64,000 nt of DNA from Chondrus crispus (Eukaryota > Rhodophyta > Florideophyceae > Gigartinales > Gigartinaceae). This document shows, piece by piece, positions 29,651 through 40,408 of this stretch (positions within the stretch are counted from its first letter, which is position 1; the number at the start of each line of letters is the position of its first letter). The notes under the pieces are model-generated. The model was not told where the DNA came from and did not search any database. It saw only the letters and a program-made list of their open reading frames with translations. Both the position numbers and the translations under genes were made by a program. Location of the stretch: positions 62,001 through 126,000 of the forward strand of contig NW_005178937.1 in NCBI RefSeq assembly GCF_000350225.1. The letters run 5' to 3'.

Positions 29651-31696
29651 TTGATTGTACCCCTAATTTCGAAACACTCACTCACACACTTTACGCGCGC
29701 AATGACTACAGAATTGGCCATAGGGGTCCCTTTGTGGAACGTGGCCCGATTCACAATTATCAGTTTGTTGGTCACAGCTGCCTTATCTAGGCTGTGGTCG
29801 GCTGGTCTGGCTTACAGAGCAGGATCAAGGGTGGCTGCGGGGATTCCCATTTGCCTAGAGCCCCGGAGTTACTCTAGGAGTTCGTTAGTCGCAGAGGAAG
29901 ACTCACATGATTCGCGAGTCAAGTGGCTCTTAACTCTAGTCACCATCATGTTGAGTATGGCTGATCTTCTAATTGAATTTGGATCTGGATCAGCGGATGT
30001 GCCAACTTGGGAGATGTTCCCTACCGACTACACAGGGAGAGACATACAGGAGCCGCTTAATATCGCACGGATGGGCAATCTAAAATGGGCACCACTGCCT
30101 TACGAGGAACGGACATTTGTGACTAGGTATACGGTCTCCCGAGTAGTACAAGACCGACTGGAAGAATCGGGATTGCAGGAAAGCGACATGGAAATACTAA
30201 GGACAGCATTGTTCGAGCTTAAACCACAAGGTCAGGTACAAGGTCAGGTGCTGTTGGCGGATGACCCACGGGAGTGGACACTTGCGGGATATGGGAATAA
30301 TATTTGGTTTTCTGGGGAGACTGGAGCGGCTCTAATTAAGAATAACACTGTGATTTACTTCGACGGCATCACGGCGTACTCACTGCGGGAGGTACGCCCA
30401 AGGGAAGACCCTTCGATGGCTGTAATAGACATGGTGGCTAGTCTGGCATTTAAGATGAATGTCTGGGTAGCCGCAGACTCAAACATAGAGCTGAGCGTAG
30501 AATTATTTTCGATGCCAGCCATATCTGTGGATTGCGAGGTCATGCCTAAATATCCGCCGGGCTGGGACGTCTCTTGCGTTGACCTTAAGCGACAACCGGC
30601 TAAGGTCTTGAGGCATGACAGGTTCCGGCCAAGAGTGGATACTAAGGCGTTTCTGACTCACGCCTTGGCAGTAGATTACGGTCAGAGGGTAACTATCGGA
30701 AGCCAATGGGCTAAGTATGATACGGTTCGTAGTTTCTCTGATAGTCTAAGTCAGAGGCGTCTCTTTCCTAGTGTCCTTACGAGTCAGAACGTCGTGACAG
30801 CGTTCTCTGAGGCTGTTAACGTCTTAGTTGTCAAGGAGGAGAATCGTACAGTGATGTGCTTGGGGCTGATGAACGGGGCAGTAGCAACAAACGTACCCAC
30901 ATGTCGGGCGAGGGTTTGGAAGACTCAAGATGAGATGCTATCTGCCTTCATGGCAATACAACTCAGTGTGTCGGAATATGATCGGGCGTGGCAGATTTAT
31001 AGAGAGTGGAGTGAAGGTCCTGAAGACAGAGCGGTCACCAAAGTGTCCTGGTTATCTGGGACTTTGGACAATCAGTTGGCAAGTCCTTCCTCTCATCTCA
31101 AGACGGTAGCGACAATCAATGGCTTTTTCATGTCTGGGATACTAATTATCGCGGGTGCCTTCACTGTGGGGGTTATACTGGTTTTATTGTCCTACCCGAG
31201 TGCAGAACACGCCGGGTCGGGGATACGCAAGTTGACTATTGACGGGACAAGAAGAGTATTGGCTATGTCATTGCTGACGAAGTACAACTGCGGCCTACAA
31301 CCCAGAGTAGCTCCGTGTACTGTACTGATACAGACGGGGGAATGTACGGGTCACTTGGAGACTTCGTATTTGGAGGACTTGGAGCCAGTCCCCCTTGCGG
31401 CACTGGGTGGTGAAAGCAAGCTGGTGGTACTAGGGGGCGCGCCGAATCGTCCTAAAACAAGTATGTGTGGCAACTCAAACGACACGGCGGGGCCGCGGTA
31501 CGTAAATTTACGTACATACAACTGGCGTACTCGTATGAGTACTCGTACGCCAGTTGTAGAGGTCCTGGGATCACAGGGAGACATCAGCAGCGGGAAGAAG
31601 GTAAGAACGGCTCTCAATATGGAATCAAGGGAACGGCATATGAAGACCTTGGGCAATGGACAGACGTTGACGAACAGAAAACGCGGTCGATTGTAA
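29651..31696 (+). CDS. Unrecognised membrane protein
   Basis: A 681-codon frame with no family I recognise. Hydrophobic segments lie at residues 31-50, 91-109 and 488-514. The roughly 375 residues between the second and third have two or more Cys, N-glycosylation-type sites (NNT, NRT) and globular composition, so this part probably faces the outside or a lumen. Met18 (29702) is an equally good start, since the first 17 residues are weak. The C-terminus is uncertain. A strong donor-like GTAAGA lies at 31601, and the downstream frame around 31640-31760 (VNVDGLEEDDYDI) looks coding, so an intron may replace the last 30 or so residues. Hairpins at 31499-31558 fall in this doubtful part. It is flanked by a Harbinger element upstream and empty DNA downstream. 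It is likely a lineage-specific host gene, though capture by a mobile element cannot be excluded. Confidence 0.65.
   Translation: MIVPLISKHSLTHFTRAMTTELAIGVPLWNVARFTIISLLVTAALSRLWSAGLAYRAGSRVAAGIPICLEPRSYSRSSLVAEEDSHDSRVKWLLTLVTIMLSMADLLIEFGSGSADVPTWEMFPTDYTGRDIQEPLNIARMGNLKWAPLPYEERTFVTRYTVSRVVQDRLEESGLQESDMEILRTALFELKPQGQVQGQVLLADDPREWTLAGYGNNIWFSGETGAALIKNNTVIYFDGITAYSLREVRPREDPSMAVIDMVASLAFKMNVWVAADSNIELSVELFSMPAISVDCEVMPKYPPGWDVSCVDLKRQPAKVLRHDRFRPRVDTKAFLTHALAVDYGQRVTIGSQWAKYDTVRSFSDSLSQRRLFPSVLTSQNVVTAFSEAVNVLVVKEENRTVMCLGLMNGAVATNVPTCRARVWKTQDEMLSAFMAIQLSVSEYDRAWQIYREWSEGPEDRAVTKVSWLSGTLDNQLASPSSHLKTVATINGFFMSGILIIAGAFTVGVILVLLSYPSAEHAGSGIRKLTIDGTRRVLAMSLLTKYNCGLQPRVAPCTVLIQTGECTGHLETSYLEDLEPVPLAALGGESKLVVLGGAPNRPKTSMCGNSNDTAGPRYVNLRTYNWRTRMSTRTPVVEVLGSQGDISSGKKVRTALNMESRERHMKTLGNGQTLTNRKRGRL
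31499..31558. repeat. Palindrome and hairpin pair
   Basis: A 16-bp perfect palindrome TACGTAAATTTACGTA (31499-31514) is followed by a hairpin with 14-bp perfect arms (31517-31530 and 31545-31558) around a 14-nt loop that is itself partly palindromic. Both lie inside the 3' part of the membrane-protein frame. Confidence 0.85.
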
Positions 31697-31767
31697 GACA
31701 AGTCAATGTGGACGGACTAGAGGAAGACGATTATGATATAGGTTTGCAATCTACGTTAGTTCGGTAG

Positions 31768-33455
31768 AGACCGACCTGACGGTGTTCCTGGGGGAGGCAT
31801 TTGACTCGAACGAGCATCAGCGAGATGCAAAGATCGTGAGCGTTATACGAATTGGAGCTGGTCTGGCTCTCGCGGCGCGTAGTTTGGACTTGGCCGTGCG
31901 GTTGCGATATTGGGCAGTGGTACAGTAGGAGCACTGACGCCGAGCGAACTCAATCAATACCACTTGGATCAGCGTGAGCGCGGAGTGCAGAGAACGGCAA
32001 CGGGTGCCGTGGCCCGCCCAGATCAAGGTAGAAACCAGAGGGTACCGGGGCAGGCGTCGACATTGGTCGGTCGTAATAAATGTTGGTTGGGAACTGGGTT
32101 TTTTTTCTGAGTGGTCCCTCGGGAGTTTTTTTCGTGTCTCTCCTCCGCGGCTTTCACCGCCGCCTCCAGAAACTTTTATTTCCCTCGGCGAACGCTTCCA
32201 GAAACGTCCAACCGTCAACCCTAAAAAAATAATATTGCATCCCAATTCAACCGTAGAATTTATTTGTAATGTTTTCAGAGAGGTGGGGTGCTCCCGCCGA
32301 ATCAACGAGAGGCATGCCTGTCGGATCGAAATTGGAAGGGAGCTGTTGACAGCTGACAGCTGACAGAGTCGCGATCAGGAGAATACTGTAGGTCCTGCGC
32401 GGTCATCCGCTCCGAGACGTCTGACCCTGGCCCCGTCTCATTTTTGCCCCTGGTGTTGCGTCCATGACTCAGCTCGCCTGGTATGCCGTGTTGTAGCGCA
32501 TTTTTATTCGTTTAAATATCATTGGTGCGCCACTGCCAACAGTGGACGAAGCATGATGGAATCGCTACGGGAAATACCTGTCACTGTAAGTCCAGTTATG
32601 CTTGTGACCACGTCTTTCCAAAACTTGCACGGACGTTTATAGTTTCGCCTAAAATTTCCGCAAACGTTTTGGCAATAGTTTGCCGATTCTTTTCGGTTTT
32701 GTGGAAAAGTGGCTCAGTTGGAAGATATCATTACAGCTAATCGAGCTGTTTACAAATTGCTTACGTATGTTTCTGAGTTTCGCAGAAAAAGTTGCTCAAA
32801 CTTTCGGCAGCACTTTGGGAACCTTTGAAACTTCAGAAACATTCAGCAACCTTTTCAAAGATGCCGGATCGCATTACAGCTCCGATCGAGGGTGGATGGA
32901 AATATTCCATCATTGAGGCCTTGCTTGCAGGATCCAACAAGGTCCACCACCGGGACCAATGGGAGTGCCGTTTGAGGCGAATATCAGAAAAATCAATTGT
33001 CAACCAGGATTTTACGGAGCCATGAGCCCTGGTAGTTGGGACCAAAGTTGTATGGCTCTGGGTCACAGGCTCTGGTGCCAGGGCCATTATTGGGACGTAT
33101 TCTCCTGAATGCGACTCTGACATCAGGGAATCGCCGTGCCGCCTTCTGCGCGAAACAGCCCGGACGGAATGTGCCTGAGTACAGCCGGGCTGAAGGCCCG
33201 TCGACATCAACGCGCGAAAGGGAAGCATAAAGCGTGAATGGTCATGGATACCTGGGGCTGTGTGTTCGGAGGCCGTCGGGGAAAGGAATACTAAGGATGG
33301 CCGACGAGGAGGAAGGGGGATTGAGTAGATTCGGGTTTACGGCCGCTGCGTAGCTGGGCTATTTTAGTCTAGAGAGTGAGATGCCTTCGGAAAGGAGGGG
33401 CATCGACCATTGGGAGTAAACGTCTGTTGAATAAAAATCATAATATTCTCCAATG
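31768..33455. other. No gene recognised
   Basis: Directly after the membrane-protein frame one plus frame still reads like protein up to about 31930 and may be a further exon. From 32100 on I see only short frames. At 32640-32870 there is a degenerate repetition of TTTCGC/AACTTTC-type words, and nothing that can be named. Confidence 0.4.
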
Positions 33456-33898
33456 TCATTTATGACCACCTTCTGTGTCCCTTTCATCATTTGCCGAGAG
33501 AGGGTCGACAGAAGCTGAGTCCGAATGAATCATGACTAGTGAGTGCATCCTTTCAACTTCACGATCCGGAACAGACTGAATTTCTTCAATGTCTTTACAA
33601 TATCTTGATGCCTCGTTCAAGTTGAATTTCTCAATTCCATGAAAACCTTCAGGAATCCAACGGATAGATTTAGAGACGATGAATTTGTCTGATCCATAGC
33701 TCTCAATTTCTGGCAACATCCGTAGTACAACTTTGCTTCGCGCCCTTTTTTGCGACCTGCTGCAATGGGCGGTTTTGCTAACAACGAGTACTCTGTTGGC
33801 ATGCGTGGTTGGCCTCGATGGCTGGTATAAAATGAATGACGAAGAGGAGGATTAATTAAGAACAATAAGTAAAGGGGTTCTGTCCTTATATTGAACAA
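33456..33898 (-). pseudogene. Unidentified broken minus-strand coding sequence
   Basis: Two overlapping minus frames look complementary. One carries GQPRMPTEYSLLAKPPIAAG ending in a basic RKKGRE run, the other begins MLPEIESYGSDKFIVSKSIR. They meet at a run of six A, which suggests a frameshift in one former gene. The basic, Pro-rich segment resembles the tail of some Mutator-type transposases, but no catalytic part is present, so I do not assign a family. Confidence 0.3.
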
Positions 33899-34600
33899 TT
33901 GGAGATGGAGTGCAAAGGGAATTGCAAATAGATATGATAGTCGGAGACACAGAACAAATATATGTCGAAGTGGTTTTTATTAGTTGATAAAAATAAAACT
34001 GCACAACAAAACATGTATAAATACTGCAGAGAGATAGCATCTGTGCTGGTTGCATGAGGCACGTTGAGCTAATTTGGCGTCAATTCATGACAGAGAGCAG
34101 CCTGGTAGGCGATTATTCCGAGAACTTTCATGCCCCTGTGCTACGGATAGTTTTCTAAACGTTGATGAAGAGGAATAATCCCTTTAACTGTGAGATTGTA
34201 ATGGGTCTGTCTCAGATGCGGAATGACCGACTGCAAGGACAGACTGTCCGTATCACAGTCTGTCCACAACAGTATTTAGGAGACGCGACGGCGACGACGA
34301 GTAAAGACCACCTCATGAGGATAACGATACATCACGGAACAGTACTTAAAGATAGGCTTTCTTTTCGTAGAATAACAAAACGGACATATTTGTATTACTG
34401 AACGTTAGAATTCGTTCGCAAATTTTACATTGATATTGTTTTGTGAAGGGATACAAGACAGCACATTGAACACCGTCTTTTCTCCAAAACGCAGCAATTG
34501 TGGGCTTTATAATTTCCGTCCAACCAGTAATAGCAAGGGTACGCATATAGTACAGTCGTGGCAAAAACTATAGGACATTCGGGCTTCTTGGGCCCAATGG
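33899..34600. other. No gene recognised
   Basis: AT-rich DNA with small frames only. At 34551-34576 the sequence TACAGTCGTGGCAAAAACTA resembles a Tc1/mariner terminus, but no partner end was found. Confidence 0.35.
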
Positions 34601-34919
34601 TGTTGCGGGCAGTAATGCTCTTGCAAGTATACAGTACAACAATGATTGCTTTGGTATAATAATGCTCTCACTACAAATGGGACAAAGGGAAGGCGACAAG
34701 CCTTAGGAGGTTGGCACCATACTGCTCATGATTGTCATGGGAAATGCGTATACCTTGTGGCCGTCGGAACAGTTGATTGACCGAATGGGAGCTCTATCAA
34801 CACCCTTTTCCCGTAGTAGAGCTACACGCAACCTAAACAGTATATAAGCAGAACGCGCTCAACCCAATAAAGAATACAGGGTAGACAGAACCCCAGCTAC
34901 ACCACTTCTCGTCTCAGGA
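34601..34919 (+). repeat. Copia-4 5' LTR
   Basis: 319 bp, starting TGTTGCGGGCAG. TATATAAG (34841-34848) and AATAAA (34866-34871) mark the promoter and polyadenylation signal. It ends TCAGGA rather than the usual CA, judged from the target duplication on the other side. Confidence 0.88.
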
Positions 34920-37900
34920 ATGGTAGCATCGCGAAAAAGGAACCAACGTTCATTGAGGGCTGGGGTACTTGATCTCAACAGAGTGTACACGTATCTGTTA
35001 CGCTGGGATAAGATGGATGACGAGCTTGTATTACGTCGTCTTCACAAATTCAATGCCAAGAGAGGTGAAGACTTCACACTGTGGTCTTTGCGGTTTGAAG
35101 CCTTGCTGGAGTCGAGGGATCTTCTAGAAGTGGTGAATATCGATCAATTGGCCCGGGTGGCAATAGAAGATCTGACGCCTGATGAAAAGACAAAGTTATT
35201 GAAGGCGAAATCTTTATTGGTCCAATCTCTCGGTGATAACCCGCTGCGCACTGTGGCTGGGGAGAGGAAGAATCCCTTTCAAATGTACAAGAAGCTACAT
35301 GAGAGGTATGCAACGCAGAACACTACGACACGAGTACAGCTACAGACTGAGCTTTACCAACAGTCCTTTCAAGAAAAATCTCAAACCATGTCTGAATACG
35401 TCGACAGCTTTGAAAATATTTTTAATCAGCTAGAAGTAATGGAAAGTCCAGTGACCGAATCAATGCAAATAACGATATTGTTTGCTAGTTTCGGCAGAAC
35501 CTCTGATTCTTCGTACGGAGCTGTGATCACAGCATTACAGACTATGTCGGATAAGGATCTTTCTTGGGAGAGAGCAACTGCACGCCTGCTGCAAGAATAC
35601 AGTTCTTTGAATTGCGAGAGAAATCTTGGAAGGGTCCTACAAAACGATATACCTATCAGCCAAAAAGCCTTAAAGACCAAGGCTCACCTCCAGTGTTACG
35701 GATGTGGTAATTTTGGCCACTTCAAGCGCGAATGTCGGGCATGCACGACTAGGCACTGGACGAGAAAGGAGCACAGTGCTCCTGTAAATACAAAAAGCTT
35801 TGGCATTGGAAGTAAGGAGAAGGTTCTTCTCTCTAGAGAAGGAAAAACCTCAAAGAAGTATGCCGTGGTTGACTCCGGTGCAAGTAACCACATGATGTCA
35901 GATCATAGCCTTTTGGAAAAGATTGTGAATTCACAGACGAGAATAGTCACGCTTGGTGATGGGAACAGTATCAAATCAAATCAGAAAGGCTCAGTTTATA
36001 TCAGCGCAAGGGTTTTTGAAGACAATAGGAAGACGCTGAGACTCAACAATGTACTGTACGTCCCGGGTCTGGACACCAGCCTGGTTTCCTGTTCGGCCCT
36101 TGACCGAGATGGATACGAAACGCAATTCAGTAAAGGACTTCGCACTATATCAATGAAAGACGAACCTATTTGTACTGCACAACTCGAAGATGGTCTGTAT
36201 ATTCTCAAAGATATAGTCACAGAGGAAACAGCAGACATTGCAGTCGGAAGCACTGTGGGAGAAGAGCTCTGGCATTGGAAGTTTGGTCATGTTTACCTTC
36301 GGACATTGAAAGAAATGGAAAAGCGTGGTGCAGTGACCGGAATATCTTTCACACACTCCTCAGAATGATGTAGCCTGTGTTCCGTGTGTGGAAGGGAAAC
36401 AGTCTCGACTATCATTGTACGCCAGGAAGGATACAGCGACAAAACCGGGAGAAGTGATTTTTACTGATGTGTGTGGTCCACTTCCGACTCCAAGTTTGGG
36501 CGGCAAGTCATTCTTCATAACGTTTAGTGATTCTTTCTCCTCTTTTAAGGATGTTTTTCTTATGGCAACTAAAGGGGAAGCACTGGAATGTTTCAAATCA
36601 TTCCAAGCCAAATTTGAACGGAAGTACGATTGCCAAATCAAATGGATATACTCTGATAATGGCGGAAAGTACCTAGGCATGTTAAAATACCTTGAGAAAG
36701 AAGGAATGGAGTGGGAGTCCTCCGCACCGTATACACCGCAGCAAAATGGTGTCTCAGAGAGACTCAATCGCACTTTGATGGAAATGGCACGTTCAATGCT
36801 ATCACATGCTGGCCTACCGGATAAATTCTGGGGAGAGGCCGTATGCACAGCCAAATCTATTCGCAATGTCACAGCTAGTCAAACTAATGAAGGGCGCACC
36901 CCTATAGAGATACTGACTGGCAAAGTCCCACATGTCGGCAATCTGCGTTACTTCGGTTGTGAGATATGGTGCTTTGTGTCTAAAAGAAAGAAACTTGATG
37001 CGAAATCTAGAAGAGGAATCTTACTACGGAGTCTTTCGCATCGAAACTTCAGAGTTTAGGATATCAAGAGTGGGAACATTTTTCACGAGCGGCATGTCAA
37101 AATTAACGAATCTGTCTTCCCTGGAAGGGAATGGGAACAGACAGCGATGAAGAGTGGACTACTGTACGACTGGATTAATAATATGGGAGCCCACGAGTAT
37201 GATTTGGAAGATGGTCATATGGAAGAGGCAAACGAGCTTCAGGCTTCTCACTTGCCGACTATAGGAAATAATGCAGAAGAGATAATCTCCACAGTCGAAA
37301 CCCCTACAGAACAGAACCTGACTTACTATCCCAATGCTGTCGATACTGAAGTTGAGGGCGACGGTAGGAGATATCCCACAAGAGTTCGCAACCCGCCTGA
37401 GAGGCTAGGTAGTGAGTTCAACGCACTGGTTGTTTCGGCATATAAAAATTATGAGAAAACACCAACCAGTCTCGCCGAAGCTCTTCTTAGCAAGAATCGC
37501 TCCAAATGGATCGCTGCTGTTGAGGAGGAGATTCTGTGTTTAAAGAGAAATGATACCTGGAAAGTTGTACAACTACCGCTCAGTGCTAGGGCAATTGACT
37601 CGAAGTTGGTTTTTGTCTTGAAACTCAAGGCAGATGGGTCCGTGGACCGCTACAAGGTAAGACTTGTGACGAAAGGATTTCAAGAGGGACACGTGGATAA
37701 CGTGTATGCTCCTGTCGTGGATTTTTCTACAGTTCGTCTCGTCCTTGAAATTATGGGTCAACACGGGGCGTTAAGCGTGCTCCGAAGATATGGAGCAAAA
37801 CATGGAACGCAGTAATGCACCGCCTCAAATTTGTGCAGCTTAAATCTGAAGAGTGTTTCTATTTTATTGACATCGAAGGAAGCACAGTGTACGTCCTCGT

Positions 37901-38874
37901 CTATGTTGACGACGCCCTCGTTGTCGGAATTACTGAGGGAGCAGTTCTTACCGTCAAACAAATGCTGATGAATGAGTTTCGAATGACTGATCTCGGGGTT
38001 GCAAAATCCTTCCTCGGTGTGGAGTTTGTTTATACTTCCAAAGGTGTACCTCTACGTCAAGAGTACTACATAAAGAAAGTTCTGGAGGTCTTCGGAATGG
38101 CTGATTGTAAACCTGTCAGCACTCCGCTTTCGCCTGAGAGAAACAAGCACCAAGGACAAAGGATGAAACGCGATCCTAGCATAGGTCGCTACAGAGAAGC
38201 AATTGGTGCCCTCTTATACATATCAACTCGAACTAGACCGGATAGTTCGGCTGCCGTCGGGATACTTGCCCGTACGTGTGAAGACCCGAACCAGGCAGAT
38301 TGGATCGGGGTGAAACGTATAATGCGATATCTAAACGGGACGGCCTCGCTTGGGCTGCATTTCAAGTGGTGAAAAGACGCGCTTCCCCCTATTGTCGAGT
38401 CATTTGCAGACGCTGATTGGGCGGGTGATGTATCAGACAGGAAGTCAACTAGTGGAATCGTAGTGACAGTGAATGGCACACCTGTTGTTTGGAAGAGCAA
38501 GAAACAGGGAGGAGTTGCCCTGTCCTCAACGGAGGCCGAATTCATCTCGATATCCTAATGTGTCAAAGCGACAAAATGGCTCAGGATGATTCTCAAGGAA
38601 CTAAGCCTGCTCTCGGATTTTCCTACTGTCCTTTATGAAGACAATACAGGGGCAATCAAATGGGCATCAGGAGAGAAAATGGCCAAACATGTCCACATAA
38701 GGTTTCACTTCGTGAGAGAGGCAACAATGGACGGCAGTATTAATATGTGCTACTGTCCTACTAGTGATATGATTGCAGATGCACTCACGAAGGGTCTTTC
38801 CGCCCCTCGTACGCTGTATCTTCGACAAAAGCTACAGATACAAGAATGTGAGTAACAATCGCATTAAGGAGGAG

Positions 38875-39680
38875 TGTTGCGGGCAGTAATGCTCTTGCAA
38901 GTATACAGTACAACAATGATTGCTTTGGTATAATAATGCTCTCACTACAAATGGGACAAAGGGAAGGCGACAAGCCTTAGGAGGTTGTGTAATCATTCGC
39001 CTGGAAGATTCAACTCAAGGAAATGGTACACGTGTCTGTACATATCGATATGGATATCGATGACCCTTCGGACCATAATTTGTGCGTGAGCATTAATTAG
39101 ATGTTACACAGTTGTGCACAGCCGTACACCGCTTACGACTGTACAGAGGCCACAGAAGGTGTTACTGTCTTTTGCTGATAGCATCCAACCTTTGTACGGG
39201 ATAACACTTGGAAGAGTTAATTGCAGTGCCCGTCATGACCTAAGGGAAAATTGGAACTATGTAATTCTTCGTCTTCATGCCTAATTGCTCATGTTAAGCG
39301 CTGCACGACCTTTCAGGCGTGTGCTCGTAGCGCGGGTACCTCGTAATGGAGGTCTATAAATCCCGGAGCGCTGTGCAGCCTCCAGGGAAATAAAGGCATC
39401 GGACAACGGGAGCGTCTATCCGTCTGTGCGAGGTACCTTCTCTTTCTGTTTTTCCCCACAAGTTGCTACAGTTGGCACCATACTGCTCATGATTGTCATG
39501 GGAAATGCGTATACCTTGTGGCCGTCGGAACAGTTGATTGACCGAATGGGAACTCTATCAACACCCTTTTCCCGTAGTAGAGCTACACGCAACCTAAACA
39601 GTATATAAGCAGAACGCGCTCAACCCAATAAAGAATACAGGGTAGACAGAACCCCAGCTACACCACTTCTCGTCTCAGGA
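38875..39680 (+). repeat. Copia-4 3' LTR, split by a solo LTR
   Basis: The same 319-bp LTR, interrupted at 38988-39470. The two halves match the 5' LTR with one base difference. Confidence 0.88.
38988..39470 (+). mobile_element. Solo LTR of another family
   Basis: A 483-bp insert bounded by TGTAAT and TTGCTACA, with GTTG repeated on both sides (38984-38987 and 39471-39474). TATAAA (39355-39360) and AATAAA (39389-39394) are placed as in an LTR. There is no coding part, so it is the product of LTR-LTR recombination. The intact 5' LTR of Copia-4 shows the empty site. Confidence 0.75.
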
Positions 39681-39685
39681 AATGG

Positions 39686-40408
39686 GTCCAATTTTTAAGT
39701 AAACATGACATGCATTGCTGTGTATCTGGCACGTGCCGCGCTGAGTAAGAATATGACAACAGAATAGAAAACGGGCAAGCGGTTACCAAGATATCCACCT
39801 TTACGCGACAAACACCCGGCCGGTATAGCAAATACTAATACATGTTCTTATCATAATGGTCCTGCGATATAGGCTGGCCCCCACTAGGGCCTGTTAATAG
39901 TAACGATATCCAATATTTATCTTTAGCTCACGTGCCACTTTTTGTAGCCCCCGCTATCGGTAACAGCAGTACCGTAATTAAATTCAAACTTCTCTACTGT
40001 TCGGAGTCGTCATCTTGAAATCTGCGGTGAGCCCTATCTTTAGTTTCACCTCTTCCCCTCCACTCCTCTCCTCGCACAGAACTATGCCGCTTCTTGCACC
40101 TGTGCTAGGACTTTGCTAACCACCGGGGTTTGCCTTTCATCTACCAATTCAGACGCACTGTACTCAGCCGTGTTGCTCTACCTTCAACACGAATATGTTT
40201 TTAACTAACTATCCATTATACTTGTCATCACTTGTTTCCTCCGGGTTAGCGCCATCCCGAGCAACTCGCTTTCTTCTGCACAAAGTATGTCATACTAATG
40301 CTACTATTAGAGTATGTCTTTCCTTCAAGCTGTGTACTGCCTAGGATAGATAGCATTTGCTTTTTCTAGTTGCCCGTCGTTCTCTTAATCAAAAGCTTCT
40401 GGCATCGC
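39686..40408. other. No gene seen
   Basis: Intergenic DNA downstream of the S41 peptidase gene. It is mixed AT-rich sequence without a convincing frame. Confidence 0.45.

Larger units (their letters stand above)
34601..39680 (+). mobile_element. Young Ty1/Copia retrotransposon (Copia-4)
   Basis: A plus-strand Copia element with AATGG target duplications at 34596-34600 and 39681-39685. Order of parts: 5' LTR, gag (about 34920-35770) with CCHC knuckle CYGCGNFGHFKREC near 35694, protease DSGAS (about 35870), integrase (about 36250-37060, with SDNGGKY and PYTPQQNGVSE), reverse transcriptase (about 37440-38370), RNase H (about 38390-38850), polypurine tract AAGGAGGAG at 38866-38874, 3' LTR. The two LTRs differ at about one position in 319 once the nested insertion is removed, so insertion was very recent. 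Even so, the coding region is broken, with about four breaks, so it may have been copied by another element's proteins. Confidence 0.93.

Noticed and set aside
31817-32305. 162-codon minus-strand frame after the membrane-protein gene
   Set aside because: No domain, and the plus strand reads better there. It is probably a chance frame.
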